From: Pararhizobium capsulatum DSM 1112
GTDB lineage: Bacteria; Pseudomonadota; Alphaproteobacteria; Rhizobiales; Rhizobiaceae
Direction of reading: 5' to 3'
Assembly: GCF_030814475.1 (NCBI RefSeq)
Contig: NZ_JAUSVF010000001.1
Coordinates: 3,664,001-3,728,000 of the forward strand
Length of the DNA: 64,000 nt
Shown: one piece after another, positions 46,329 through 54,977 of the stretch
Position numbering within the stretch: the stretch's first letter is position 1
Layout of the letters: each line of letters opens with the position of its first letter
The notes under the pieces: model-generated
Seen by the model: the letters and a program-made list of their open reading frames with translations, nothing else
What the model was told of the DNA's origin: nothing
The model's database searches: none
Translations under genes and position numbers: made by a program

Positions 46329-46760
46329 TCAGGATAAAGCCAAGAGGGCGTCCCTGACCGTCCGCTCTGGCATGGATTTTTGTCGTAAAGCCGCCGCGTG
46401 ATCGACCAAAAGCCTCCTTATGAGTCCCCCTTTAGCGCCCGCTGCCTGCGAATGGCCGCGAACTGTGGTGCTATCGATCATGTGCTGCCAGTCGTCAGTC
46501 AGGCCAAGGCCGACCAATGTTTCCAGAAGGGCATCCCAAACGCCGTGCTCAGCCCATCGCCGGAAACGGACATAGACCGAATTCCATTTGCCGTATCGTT
46601 CGTGCATATCCCGCCAAGGGCATCCGACGCGCAGAACGTGCAGCATCCCGTTTAGAAAGCGCCGATTATCATGGGCAGGACGGGATTTTCGTCCGCGCTC
46701 CGCAGGCAAAAGCCCTTCAATAATCCGCCATTCGACATCCGAAAGATCGCCACGAGCCAA
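46329..46760 (-). CDS. IS5-family transposase, N-terminal frame (OrfA)
   Basis: This 143-residue frame begins with MARGDLSDVEWRIIEGLLP and has the winged DUF4096-type N-terminus of IS427-group transposases (LHVLRVGCPWRDMHERYG). The first catalytic Asp is in HMIDSTTVRGHSQAAGAKGG. After AKGG the reading frame loses homology, and the -1 frame at the AAAGGGGG tract (minus strand, 46433 to 46426) continues with HKEAFGRSRGGFTTK, typical of the family. Programmed -1 frameshifting is the likely way to the full transposase. Confidence 0.88.
   Translation of the reverse strand: MARGDLSDVEWRIIEGLLPAERGRKSRPAHDNRRFLNGMLHVLRVGCPWRDMHERYGKWNSVYVRFRRWAEHGVWDALLETLVGLGLTDDWQHMIDSTTVRGHSQAAGAKGGLIRRLLVDHAAALRQKSMPERTVRDALLALS
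46426..46433 (-). other. Probable -1 ribosomal frameshift site in the transposase
   Basis: AAAGGGGG on the minus strand marks the point where homology passes from the OrfA frame to the -1 frame. A slippery A/G run at this point is usual for IS5-family members of the IS427 group. Confidence 0.6.
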
Positions 46761-46829
46761 AGCAGCCTCCTAAAAGACAGCGTTGAATCATGCTTCAGGT
46801 GATTTGCAAACCCACTTTGTCAACAGGAC

Positions 46830-47333
46830 CTAGGCTTCTTTCCTGAAGGAGAAGATGGCCTGTAAATTCGGGAGGATGATGAATTGTCCGTTACGCTTGA
46901 CGAGGCAGTTGATGTAGTCCGCCCGCCAGCGCATGCCGATGCTCGGCGGCGGCTCGCTCATGGCTCTGGAAAGGGTGGTGACTTCATTCACCTTGTCTGT
47001 TCTCAGGCCGACCAGAGTACGTTCGCCCTGCAGTTCGATTTCGATGACGATGATACGACTGTCGATCGTCGCTTCCCCGGCTTCCATGCCGAAAGCCAGG
47101 CGAATATCCGCAAGCGGAATGACCTTGCCGCGGAAATTGATGACGCTGCCGACGAAGGGCATGGCGCCGGGAACCGTCGTCTCCGGCAGGAGATCGAGAA
47201 TTTCCTGCACCATGATTGCTTCGAGCGCGAAGGTTTCGCCGTGCAGATCGAAGGTCAGCACCTCCAGCTCGCCTTCGGCATTCCAGTGATTGTGGGCGTT
47301 CTGCCCGAGTTCCGTCTGAAGCCTGTCAATCAT
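46830..47333 (-). CDS. cheW: Chemotaxis coupling protein CheW (first copy)
   Basis: This 167-residue CheW-domain protein has LEVLTFDLHGETFALEAIMV at the start, GSVINFRGKVIPLADIR in the core and GLRTDKVNEV. Its start overlaps the cheA stop by 4 bp. The TAG stop at 46830-46832 is made by the CTAG duplicated at the insertion site, so the element lies immediately beyond the gene and the coding sequence is unchanged. Confidence 0.92.
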   Translation of the reverse strand: MIDRLQTELGQNAHNHWNAEGELEVLTFDLHGETFALEAIMVQEILDLLPETTVPGAMPFVGSVINFRGKVIPLADIRLAFGMEAGEATIDSRIIVIEIELQGERTLVGLRTDKVNEVTTLSRAMSEPPPSIGMRWRADYINCLVKRNGQFIILPNLQAIFSFRKEA

Positions 47334-49411
47334 CCCGCGGCACGCAGATGCGCCTCCTGTTGCTGTCCGGCCGCCACAAGGTGGGCGACATCGAGAATAA
47401 GGGCGACGCTGCCGTCCCCGAGAATGGTTGCGCCCGAGAAGGTCGCGACGTCATGATGCAGCTTGGACATCGACTTGATGACCGTCTGGTGATCGCCGAT
47501 GATCTGGTCGACGACCATGCCGACCCGCTCGGTACCGGTGGAAATGACCACAACCTTCTGATGCGTGTCCGGCTTGGTGCCGGTGCGGAACAGGTCGCGC
47601 AGGCGCAGGAACGGCACGAGACTGTCGCGCAGCGAGATGAAGCTGCGACCACGCGAACGCAGATCCTCTTCGAGCGATAGCTCGAGGCACTCCTCGACCG
47701 CGGAAAGCGGAATGACGTAGCGTCCTTCCCCGACCCGAACGAGCAGACCATCGATGATGGCGAGCGTCAGCGGGATGCGAAGCGCAACCTCGGAGCCCTG
47801 CCCCGGCTTGCTGGTGACGTCGATGGCACCACGCAACGCCTCAACCGTCTTCTTGACCACATCCATGCCGACACCGCGGCCGGAAAGATTGGTGACCTGG
47901 GCAGCAGTAGAAAAGCCTGGCTGGAAGATCATCTGCAACAGGTCCTGATCGGAAATCTGCTGCCCCGGCTGCATCAGCCCGGAGGATTCGGCCTTGGCAC
48001 GGACCCGTTCGCGGTTGATGCCGCGGCCGTCGTCCTTGATGGTGATGATCACCTCGCCGCCAGCCTGACGGGCCGAAAGCAACACCTTGCCCGCCTCTTC
48101 ATTGCCGGCCGCACGCCGTTCTTCCGGCGTTTCAAGGCCGTGATCGATCGAGTTGCGAACGAGGTGGACGAGCGGATCGGCAAGACGCTCGATCACGGTC
48201 TTGTCGACCTCGGTGGTTTCGCCTTCGGTTTCCAGCTCGATGATCTTGCCGGTTTCGCGGGCCAGATCATGCACGAGGCGGCGGAAGCGGCCGAACAGAC
48301 TGCCGACCGGCACCATGCGCAGAACCATCATTGTGTCACGCAGTTCGCCGGAGAGCCGTTCGATTTCCTCGGACACCGAACGCAACTGGAGATCCATGCT
48401 GGTGCTGGCCAGCTGGCGCAGGCGCGACTGGGCAATGACCAGCTCGCCGACCCGGTCCATCAGTTCATCGAGGCGTTCGGCCGGCACGCGAACGTTCTCA
48501 GCCGCTTTAGCTTGACGCTGATCGCCCCCGGATGCTTCGGGTGCTGGTGCCGGGCGTGCGGATGGTGCAGCAACCGCGGCAACGGGAGCCGGTGCGACGG
48601 CGACTTGAACGACCGGCGCCGCCGGAACAATCGATACAGCTGCAGGTGCCTCAGCAGCAGGCGCTGGAGCGACAGCCGGGGCCTCAGCGACGGGCGCAAT
48701 GTCCTCGACCTCAAGCTGCATGTCATCGAGCACGAAGATGAAGACATCGTCGATCGCCGAACGCGGCTGATCCGTTGTCAGCGTCACATCCCAGGAAACA
48801 TAAAGCTCTGTCGGAACCAGAACGTCGAGAGAGGGAATAGCCGACGTATTGGCCACGACGCGGCATTCGCCGAGATCGCGCAGCTCATCGAGCAGACCCA
48901 AAGGATTGGTGCCGTTGACCATGGAGTTGAGCGGCAGGCTGAAACGGATGCGCCAGATGTGGTGCTGAGCGGCGGAGGTCACAACCTTGGCCGGAGCGGC
49001 AATCACCACGGCCGGCATGGCCTCAGCTACCGGAGCATCACCTTCCACTGCCTGGCGCAACTGGGCAAGCAGTACTTCGCCGATGGCACCGTGGTCATCG
49101 GTCGGGTTTTCGATCAAGGCGCGCATATGATCCTGCGCAGCAAGGACGGCGGCGACGAGTTCGCTGGTGGCTGGCTTCTCGCCCTTGCGCACCCGGTCGA
49201 AGGCGGTTTCGCAATGATGAGTGAAGGCTGCGAGCGCATCGAAGCCGAACATGGCTCCCGATCCCTTGAGCGTATGCAGTCCGCGGAAAACCGCGTCGAT
49301 CTGGTCCTTGTCGTTGAGCCGATAGGTTAGATCGAGCAGGCCGGTTTCGATCTGCTCGAGCAGTTCGGCCGCCTCGATACGAAAGACAGCTACGGGATCG
49401 GTCATACTCAT
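47330..49411 (-). CDS. cheA: Chemotaxis histidine kinase CheA
   Basis: This 693-residue CheA has an Hpt domain with phosphorylatable H46 (GLHTLKGSGAMFGF), a central region with a long Ala/Pro/Val-rich linker around residues 230-310, a dimerisation helix (LDELMDRVGELVIAQSRL), an ATPase domain with HLVRNSIDHGLE, DDGRGI and GRGVGMDVVK, and a C-terminal CheW-like regulatory domain. It receives receptor signals through CheW and phosphorylates CheY and CheB. It overlaps cheY and cheW by 4 bp each. Confidence 0.94.
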   Translation of the reverse strand: MSMTDPVAVFRIEAAELLEQIETGLLDLTYRLNDKDQIDAVFRGLHTLKGSGAMFGFDALAAFTHHCETAFDRVRKGEKPATSELVAAVLAAQDHMRALIENPTDDHGAIGEVLLAQLRQAVEGDAPVAEAMPAVVIAAPAKVVTSAAQHHIWRIRFSLPLNSMVNGTNPLGLLDELRDLGECRVVANTSAIPSLDVLVPTELYVSWDVTLTTDQPRSAIDDVFIFVLDDMQLEVEDIAPVAEAPAVAPAPAAEAPAAVSIVPAAPVVQVAVAPAPVAAVAAPSARPAPAPEASGGDQRQAKAAENVRVPAERLDELMDRVGELVIAQSRLRQLASTSMDLQLRSVSEEIERLSGELRDTMMVLRMVPVGSLFGRFRRLVHDLARETGKIIELETEGETTEVDKTVIERLADPLVHLVRNSIDHGLETPEERRAAGNEEAGKVLLSARQAGGEVIITIKDDGRGINRERVRAKAESSGLMQPGQQISDQDLLQMIFQPGFSTAAQVTNLSGRGVGMDVVKKTVEALRGAIDVTSKPGQGSEVALRIPLTLAIIDGLLVRVGEGRYVIPLSAVEECLELSLEEDLRSRGRSFISLRDSLVPFLRLRDLFRTGTKPDTHQKVVVISTGTERVGMVVDQIIGDHQTVIKSMSKLHHDVATFSGATILGDGSVALILDVAHLVAAGQQQEAHLRAAG

Positions 49412-49776
49412 TTTCCGAGGACCTTCTTTACGATCTTCACGAGGTTTTCGGGATCAAAGGGCTTTGTCAGCCAGCCGGTGGCGCCAGCAGCCTTGGCTCG
49501 CGCTTTCAGGTCCGCATCCGATTCCGTCGTCAGGAAGATGATCGGCACGCCCATATGGGCCGGCAGCTTGCGCAGTTCCTCGATCATCGTCAGGCCGTCC
49601 ATCACAGGCATGTTGAGGTCAGTCACGATCAGGTCGAATTCACCCGCCTTGGCCTTCTCCAGGCCCTCTGCCCCGTTGACCGCTTCGGTGATCTCGTAAC
49701 CCGCGTTGGTCAGGGTTACCTTGGTCGTCAGCCGAATGCTCGCACTGTCATCGACCGTCAAAATCCGTCCGCTCAT
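49408..49776 (-). CDS. cheY: Chemotaxis response regulator CheY
   Basis: This 122-residue single receiver has phosphoacceptor D53 (VTDLNMPVMDG), D9-D10 in the acidic pocket, Thr in FLTTESD and Lys in LTKPFDP. It accepts phosphate from CheA to control the motor or, in multi-operon species, to act as a phosphate sink. It overlaps cheA downstream and the STAS gene upstream by 4 bp each. Confidence 0.92.
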   Translation of the reverse strand: MSGRILTVDDSASIRLTTKVTLTNAGYEITEAVNGAEGLEKAKAGEFDLIVTDLNMPVMDGLTMIEELRKLPAHMGVPIIFLTTESDADLKARAKAAGATGWLTKPFDPENLVKIVKKVLGK

Positions 49777-50102
49777 TGCTGTGCCTTTCCATGAAACCAG
49801 AATTTTTCGTCCTCTTCCGAGAACCCGGCTGTAAAACCCCCGCGGTCGAGGACACTGCGCATCTGCGCGTTTGCCACTTGAGCCAGGCTCAAGATCACAC
49901 CTGAAGATTTGGCGCGGATTCGCGCGGACTCGATCAGTTGAACGAAACTAAGATCGACCTCTGAATCCTCAGGAACATGTATAGTCAAACTCTTGCCAAT
50001 GGCTAATTTATCCAAAATAATACTACGAACATCAAATATAGTTTTGATATTGAGCTTATTTGGCAAATTTATCGAATAATTAACGACGCTATTTTCGCTC
50101 AT
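49773..50102 (-). CDS. STAS domain protein in the chemotaxis operon
   Basis: This 109-residue protein has a STAS/anti-anti-sigma-like fold pattern: a hydrophobic strand (KSLTIHVPEDSEVDLSFVQL), a helix IESARIRAKS, then GVILSLAQVANAQMRSVLD and GGFTAGF. The Ser of DLSFVQL occupies the phosphoserine position of SpoIIAA-like proteins. It is the first gene of the operon and overlaps cheY by 4 bp. Its AT content is higher than that of its neighbours. A regulatory role in receptor array assembly or output is inferred only from context. Confidence 0.82.
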   Translation of the reverse strand: MSENSVVNYSINLPNKLNIKTIFDVRSIILDKLAIGKSLTIHVPEDSEVDLSFVQLIESARIRAKSSGVILSLAQVANAQMRSVLDRGGFTAGFSEEDEKFWFHGKAQQ

Positions 50103-50456
50103 TTCAGCTCCGCGAAACGATGAATACTATTGAACCTTCTTCTGGAATCTCATGCCAGCCTTAACATGGGGTAAAGACAGGTTGCACCCGACTGCACTTA
50201 TTGCGAGTCTGTTCACTATGAAATTTTACCTGGGAGATTTCACAATCGCACGTCAATCGACGTAAATAATAAAGTTATATCAGTGTCTTAATAGATGAAT
50301 ATAGGAATCTGGCGAAATGTGACATGGCAAACGGGCACGTCGGCATACCTCTCGTGACGTGTTTCGAGGTGCAACGCAGGCGAGTCTGGAATTTACCAGA
50401 CGTTTGCATCCTTCAACTATCGATTGGCGCAACAATATTTGAAAGTCGAGGTTCCC
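50103..50456. promoter_or_regulatory. Divergent promoter region of the chemotaxis operon
   Basis: This 354-bp gap is AT-rich compared with the flanks. It separates the STAS gene from the divergent receptor-like gene and must hold promoters for both. A small dyad, GTCTGG-AATTTA-CCAGAC at 50384-50401, lies 55 bp before the receptor-like gene. I see no gene and no clear sigma-54 or FliA motif. Confidence 0.5.
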
Positions 50457-52202
50457 GTGACACAGTATGCAGCCCTGGTTCGACACCACGATCACGGTAC
50501 AGCCAGCCGGATCGGCGACAAGCTGGAGGCCGCGCGCGGCAAGGTCGAACAGCGTTTCCTCGAAGGTGGCAACGTCCTGCTCTCCGTCATGGATGTCCTG
50601 AACCGGCTGCTTGCCTCGCTTGATAATATCAGCCGTTCGCTGGAAACCGGCTCGGCCGACGACACGATGGCCGACCTGCTGGCGACCGTACGCAACCTCT
50701 CCGACCTACCGCAGATCCAAAGCAGCCGTCAGACGCATCTGGAAGTTCTGGCGAAGGCCGGGGGCGGCATGCGCACCCATGTCGCCGACATGCAGGAGAC
50801 AATGCGCTACCTTCAGACCTTTGCCGTGACTGTGAAGATCACCGGCGCCGGACTGCCCGAATTCTCGGGCTTCGCCGAGGAAATCCTGGAGCGCATTCGC
50901 TCCGGCACCGGTGAGGTCAACAGTTTTGCGACCCAGCTTGCGGCCCTTGAAAAGGAACTCTCGCTCGCCCGCAGCTTCGGCACCAATATTTCCAAGCAAT
51001 ATGCCCAGACCGTACCGGACGTCGCAAAGGCGCTGGAAAACGATGTGAAAACGATCACCGAGCACCGCAAGAAGCTGGGCGTCATCGCTCGGGAAGTCAG
51101 CGTGCTGGCACGCGGCATCCAGAGCAAAGTCGGAACCACGCTTTCCGCCTTGCAGATCGGCGATATCACCCGCCAGCGCATCGAACATGTGCAGGCGGCC
51201 TTGTCGATGCTCGACACTTGTCTGGACGGTGACGAATGCAAGGTCCTTGACTTCGATGCCCGCGGCAGGCTCGTCAACATCATCCATCATCTCTGTGCCG
51301 CACAGATGGTCGAGATGGTCGAGGACTTCCAGCGGGATTCCCGTAACGTCGTCCAGACCATTGCCAGCTTCGGCGGCGATACCCAGGAAATCCTCAACCT
51401 GCGTGCCCAGATGCAGGGCAATGGCTCGGATGGCCAAGACAACGTCATGCGCGCGCTGGAGGAAAGCGTCACCAAGGCGCTCGGCATCGTCAAGCAGGTC
51501 GAAGCCGCCAGCCTCAAGGCGGACCAGGTCAGCCAATCCACGACCGAGACGGCCTCCCGCCTGCTTGAAGGCATCGGCAATATCCGCGGCGTCAAGATGG
51601 ATATCCACTACATGGCGCTGAACACCAATCTGCGCTGCAGCCGTCTCGGCGAGGCTGGTCGGTCGATCAACGTCGTCACCGGCGAGCTTCGCATCTTTGC
51701 CGCCAAGCTCGATGAATCGGCCGACGCCATCGTCGGAGGCCTGACACAGCTCGACACGGCAGCCGAAAACATCGCCTCGGCCGGAAGCGCCGGTTCCCTG
51801 CAGCTTGGCGAACGGTTGAACGGCGCGGTCTCCAACATCCGCACCACCGCCAACGCCATGGAAGAGGAACTGGCAAATCTTTCCGAACACGGACGGCGGG
51901 TGGCAAGCCAGATCAGCCTGATGATCGCCAAGCTCGACTTCCAGCATGATCTGGGCGAAATCCTCGCAACCTGCGCTGACGAACTGTGCGACATCGCCGG
52001 GCCTGATATTGCCGGAGCCGAAGGTCTCGAAGCCATACTTGGCGGGCTTTCCCAACGGGTTTTCAAAACCTACACCATGGTCCAGGAACGCAACGTGCAT
52101 AACGCGGTCATCCCCCAGATAGAGGCTTTTGCACCCCTCACTGCCGCCCCCGTGCAGGCCGCGCAAAGCGACGAGGATCTCTTCGAAGACGCATTGTTCT
52201 GA
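50457..52202 (+). CDS. Soluble chemoreceptor-like protein
   Basis: This 581-residue mostly helical protein has no signal peptide or membrane span. Long coiled-coil-like helices fill it, and the segment IHYMALNTNLRCSRLGEAGR (about residues 390-409) followed by SINVVTGELRIFAAKLDESA resembles the tip of the receptor signalling hairpin, but with substitutions not usual in true receptors. The C-terminus is acidic and ends DEDLFEDALF. GTG at 50457 is preferred because GAGGT precedes it; a TTG at 50424 would add 11 residues. It may be a cytoplasmic receptor or an array-associated scaffold. Confidence 0.75.
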   Translation: MTQYAALVRHHDHGTASRIGDKLEAARGKVEQRFLEGGNVLLSVMDVLNRLLASLDNISRSLETGSADDTMADLLATVRNLSDLPQIQSSRQTHLEVLAKAGGGMRTHVADMQETMRYLQTFAVTVKITGAGLPEFSGFAEEILERIRSGTGEVNSFATQLAALEKELSLARSFGTNISKQYAQTVPDVAKALENDVKTITEHRKKLGVIAREVSVLARGIQSKVGTTLSALQIGDITRQRIEHVQAALSMLDTCLDGDECKVLDFDARGRLVNIIHHLCAAQMVEMVEDFQRDSRNVVQTIASFGGDTQEILNLRAQMQGNGSDGQDNVMRALEESVTKALGIVKQVEAASLKADQVSQSTTETASRLLEGIGNIRGVKMDIHYMALNTNLRCSRLGEAGRSINVVTGELRIFAAKLDESADAIVGGLTQLDTAAENIASAGSAGSLQLGERLNGAVSNIRTTANAMEEELANLSEHGRRVASQISLMIAKLDFQHDLGEILATCADELCDIAGPDIAGAEGLEAILGGLSQRVFKTYTMVQERNVHNAVIPQIEAFAPLTAAPVQAAQSDEDLFEDALF

Positions 52203-52295
52203 TGGTTTTTTGAGTGGGATCGTGCTGTAAGGCGATGGGTCTGCCACCGAAAGGTGGGTACGACGCCCTCACAATATCGCGCGAGCCTGAGAAGC

Positions 52296-53162
52296 ATGAC
52301 GAAAACCACCGACCTGCTGCGCAAGCGATTTCGGAAATGGCGCAATCGCCTCGCCCGACGGTTTCTCAATACCCGCACCGGCCGCGACATGCTGATCGCC
52401 TCCGTCAGCCCCCGGGTCATCACCATGACCGCCGACTGCGGCGACCATGTCATGACGTTTTCTCCGCATGACTATGTCGGTCACAAGATCTATCGGAAGG
52501 GACACTTCGAACGCGATCACGTCGATCGGCTGTTGGCGATCCTGAAGGAAAAGTCTGTGCTTGGCGAGGGCAGGACGCTGCTCGAACTCGGTGGCAACAT
52601 CGGCACCCAGACGATCTATTTCGCGCTGTCCAAAGCGTTCGATCACATCGTCAGCGTCGAACCGGACCCGCGCAATTTCGCCCTGCTTGAAACCAACATC
52701 GCCCAGAACAACCTGTCGTCCCGGATAACGGCCGTAAACTGTGCGGCCGGCGAAACGGAAGGTGAAATCGCCTTCTTCCAGCACCAGGCCAATCACGGCA
52801 AGAGCAGCGCCATCCGGCAGAGCGCCGGTGATATCGAGATGAACGTGCCGGTGCGTCCGATCGGCGCGATCCTCGCCCAAGCCGGTGTCGATGCGAGCAC
52901 CGTCGGCCTCATATGGATGGATATCGAAGGCTATGAACCAATAGCATGCCGCTCGATGGAAGCCCTGATGGCAAGGCGCGTGCCGCTCTACATGGAGTTT
53001 TCGCCGACCTTCTACGGGCGCGAAGGCACCAGGGCCTTCGCCGCCCAGCTTGCCCGTTTCTATGAGGACTGCATCGTCTTCCACGAGGACGAGCGGACGG
53101 TCATGAAGGTGAAGAACATCCCACTCGGCGAAGAGCAGTTCGACCTCTTCCTGATGCCCTGA
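52296..53162 (+). CDS. FkbM family methyltransferase
   Basis: This 288-residue SAM-dependent methyltransferase has LLELGGNIGTQTIYFALS as motif I, VSVEPDPRNFALLETNIAQN as motif II and IWMDIEGYEPIACRSMEALM further on, the FkbM signature. These enzymes O-methylate hydroxyl groups of sugars or polyketides and often act on surface polysaccharides. ATG at 52296 is chosen over a GTG at 52254; the basic N-terminus (LRKRFRKWRNRLARRFL) could sit at the membrane surface. It ends 3 bp from a convergent methyltransferase gene. Confidence 0.85.
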   Translation: MTKTTDLLRKRFRKWRNRLARRFLNTRTGRDMLIASVSPRVITMTADCGDHVMTFSPHDYVGHKIYRKGHFERDHVDRLLAILKEKSVLGEGRTLLELGGNIGTQTIYFALSKAFDHIVSVEPDPRNFALLETNIAQNNLSSRITAVNCAAGETEGEIAFFQHQANHGKSSAIRQSAGDIEMNVPVRPIGAILAQAGVDASTVGLIWMDIEGYEPIACRSMEALMARRVPLYMEFSPTFYGREGTRAFAAQLARFYEDCIVFHEDERTVMKVKNIPLGEEQFDLFLMP

Positions 53163-53165
53163 CGG

Positions 53166-53645
53166 TTAGCGGCGACGGTAGAGAAAGTAGCGCCCGACAT
53201 CGACGGTTGAAGGCAGCGGCAACGGCTCCAGATCGGGATGCTCCAGTGGCAGCCCGGAGGCAGCCATGCCCCCTTTCGCCAGCGCGCCAGCGGCAAGCTG
53301 CGGCAACCATGTCAGGGTGATCGCATCCTTGTCATCATAGCCGGTGCCGATATCCGCATGAACGAGCGCCGCATTGACGCCCACATAGGGCTGGGCGGTT
53401 TCGCGAATTTCGCCAATGACGAGATCTTCCGCCGAAGGCGTAGACGAGGCATGCGATCCGAGCGCCCGGTCGAAGGCGATGATGCGATGGTCCGGAAACA
53501 ACGCCCGCAGGTGATCGAATGTCCGCCCGTTTCCAAGCCCGATCTCCAGAATAACCCCGTCGATCTGCCGCGCCTCGTCGCTGATATGGTTGAGGACATC
53601 GCGCTGGGCGCTCAGGCGGCGGATGAAACTATCGAGGCGGCTCAT
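53166..53645 (-). CDS. Small class I SAM-dependent methyltransferase
   Basis: This 159-residue protein has a motif I-like VILEIGLGNGRTFDHLRALF and IIAFDRALGSH, a compact methyltransferase fold. Such short proteins are annotated in rhizobia as methyltransferase-like, and the substrate is unknown. It is convergent with the FkbM gene (3 bp apart) and divergent from the DUF3095 gene across 150 bp. Confidence 0.75.
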   Translation of the reverse strand: MSRLDSFIRRLSAQRDVLNHISDEARQIDGVILEIGLGNGRTFDHLRALFPDHRIIAFDRALGSHASSTPSAEDLVIGEIRETAQPYVGVNAALVHADIGTGYDDKDAITLTWLPQLAAGALAKGGMAASGLPLEHPDLEPLPLPSTVDVGRYFLYRRR

Positions 53646-53795
53646 GCGTACTCATTCCATGTTGCTTGCTGTCCCACCCCGCTTATCATGCCTCCCTGCA
53701 CCCGGTCGACCACCGGCGCAGTTATTTTCTCGCGCCGTGACCACCCTCGGGCGAAAGCGATTTCTGTTTCCTCACCAATGCGCTAGCCTGTCGCC

Positions 53796-54977
53796 ATGAC
53801 CCAGCTGCCGACCGACAATTTCTTCAGTGCTCTCCCCGTCTTCACCGATTTTGAAGGCGTGGCCGACAGTGCCAATTATCGTCCGCTACCGGAAGACTGG
53901 GCCCTGGCGACGGCCGATATCGTCAATTCGACCGGAGCGATCGAAACCGGCCGGTACAAGGCGGTCAACATGGCGGGTGCGAGCGTCATTTCCGCCATTC
54001 TCAATGCCATCGGTCAACACGACCTGCCCTTTGTCTTCGGGGGCGATGGCGCGCTCGTGGCGGTCCCGCCGACAGCGGTTGCGATTGCCCGTGAAGCCCT
54101 GGCGGCGGTCCAGAACTGGGTTCAGGAAGAGCTGGATCTGACCCTGCGCGCAGCTCTGGTCCCGGTTATCGATATCCATCGCGCCGGCCTCGATGTGCGG
54201 GTCGCACGGTTCCAGGTAAGCCCCGGCGCGTCCTACGCGATGTTTTCCGGTGGCGGTGCGAGTTGGGCAGAGGCCCGGATGAAGGAAGGGCTTTTTGGCG
54301 TCCTGGCCGCACCTCCCGGATCACGACCGGATCTAAAAGGGCTGTCCTGCCGCTGGAACCCGATCCAGTCTCGTCACGGAGAAATCGTCTCAATCATCGC
54401 CTTGCCCGGCGCGGAGGCAACGTCCGAAAATTTCACCGCTCTGGTCAGTGATATCGTGGCTCTCGCCGGCGGCGAGGAACGGGGAGGACATCCGGTCGGG
54501 GAAAACGGACCGGAGATTGGCCTGTCGCGCGCCGGCCTTGACGCAGAAGCACGCGCGGGCGCCCCCAAAGGCCGCCGGTTAAGGCAGAAGGCCTTCATCA
54601 TCGCGCAGTACCTGTTGACGGTGACGCTGTTCCGGCTCAATCGCAAGCTCGGGCGTTTCGATGCCGCCCAATATCGTCGGGACGTCGGCCTCAACTCGGA
54701 TTTCCGCAAATTCGACGACGGCTTGAAGATGACGATCGATATCGACGCCGAAAGAAGGGCTCGTATCGAGGCACGGCTTGAGCAGGCCGCACGGCTCGGT
54801 ATTTGCCGCTACGGCCTGCACCGCCAGGATTCCGCGTTGATGACCTGTATCGTGCCCACCCCTCTCAGCAACGATCACATGCATTTCATCGACGGTGCGG
54901 CAGGCGGCTATGCCATGGCCGCGAGCCGCATGAAGAAGCTCCTGCCGGGCGATGCGATTTCCGGTGTCACGCCTTGA
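53796..54977 (+). CDS. DUF3095 family protein
   Basis: This 393-residue protein of the DUF3095 family contains LATADIVNSTGAIETGRYK near residue 38 and FVFGGDGALVAVPP near residue 80. The spacing of these Asp-bearing motifs recalls the first and second metal-binding strands of class III nucleotide cyclases (D-x-x-x-S/T and GDG). The cyclase-like relation is an inference; residues for base recognition were not identified. The final 11 bp overlap the end of the convergent nucleotide-sugar dehydrogenase gene. Confidence 0.85.
   Translation: MTQLPTDNFFSALPVFTDFEGVADSANYRPLPEDWALATADIVNSTGAIETGRYKAVNMAGASVISAILNAIGQHDLPFVFGGDGALVAVPPTAVAIAREALAAVQNWVQEELDLTLRAALVPVIDIHRAGLDVRVARFQVSPGASYAMFSGGGASWAEARMKEGLFGVLAAPPGSRPDLKGLSCRWNPIQSRHGEIVSIIALPGAEATSENFTALVSDIVALAGGEERGGHPVGENGPEIGLSRAGLDAEARAGAPKGRRLRQKAFIIAQYLLTVTLFRLNRKLGRFDAAQYRRDVGLNSDFRKFDDGLKMTIDIDAERRARIEARLEQAARLGICRYGLHRQDSALMTCIVPTPLSNDHMHFIDGAAGGYAMAASRMKKLLPGDAISGVTP

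Larger units (their letters stand above)
45983..46829 (-). mobile_element. IS5-family (IS427-group-like) insertion sequence
   Basis: This 847-bp element has near-perfect terminal inverted repeats: GTTCTGTTGACAAAGT at the left and, on the opposite strand at the right, GTCCTGTTGACAAAGT. Identical CTAG flanks it on both sides. It encodes a DDE transposase in two overlapping reading frames joined by a probable -1 frameshift. All parts look intact, so the insertion is probably recent and the element may still be active. It lies between cheW and the receptor gene in the same orientation as the operon. Confidence 0.92.
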
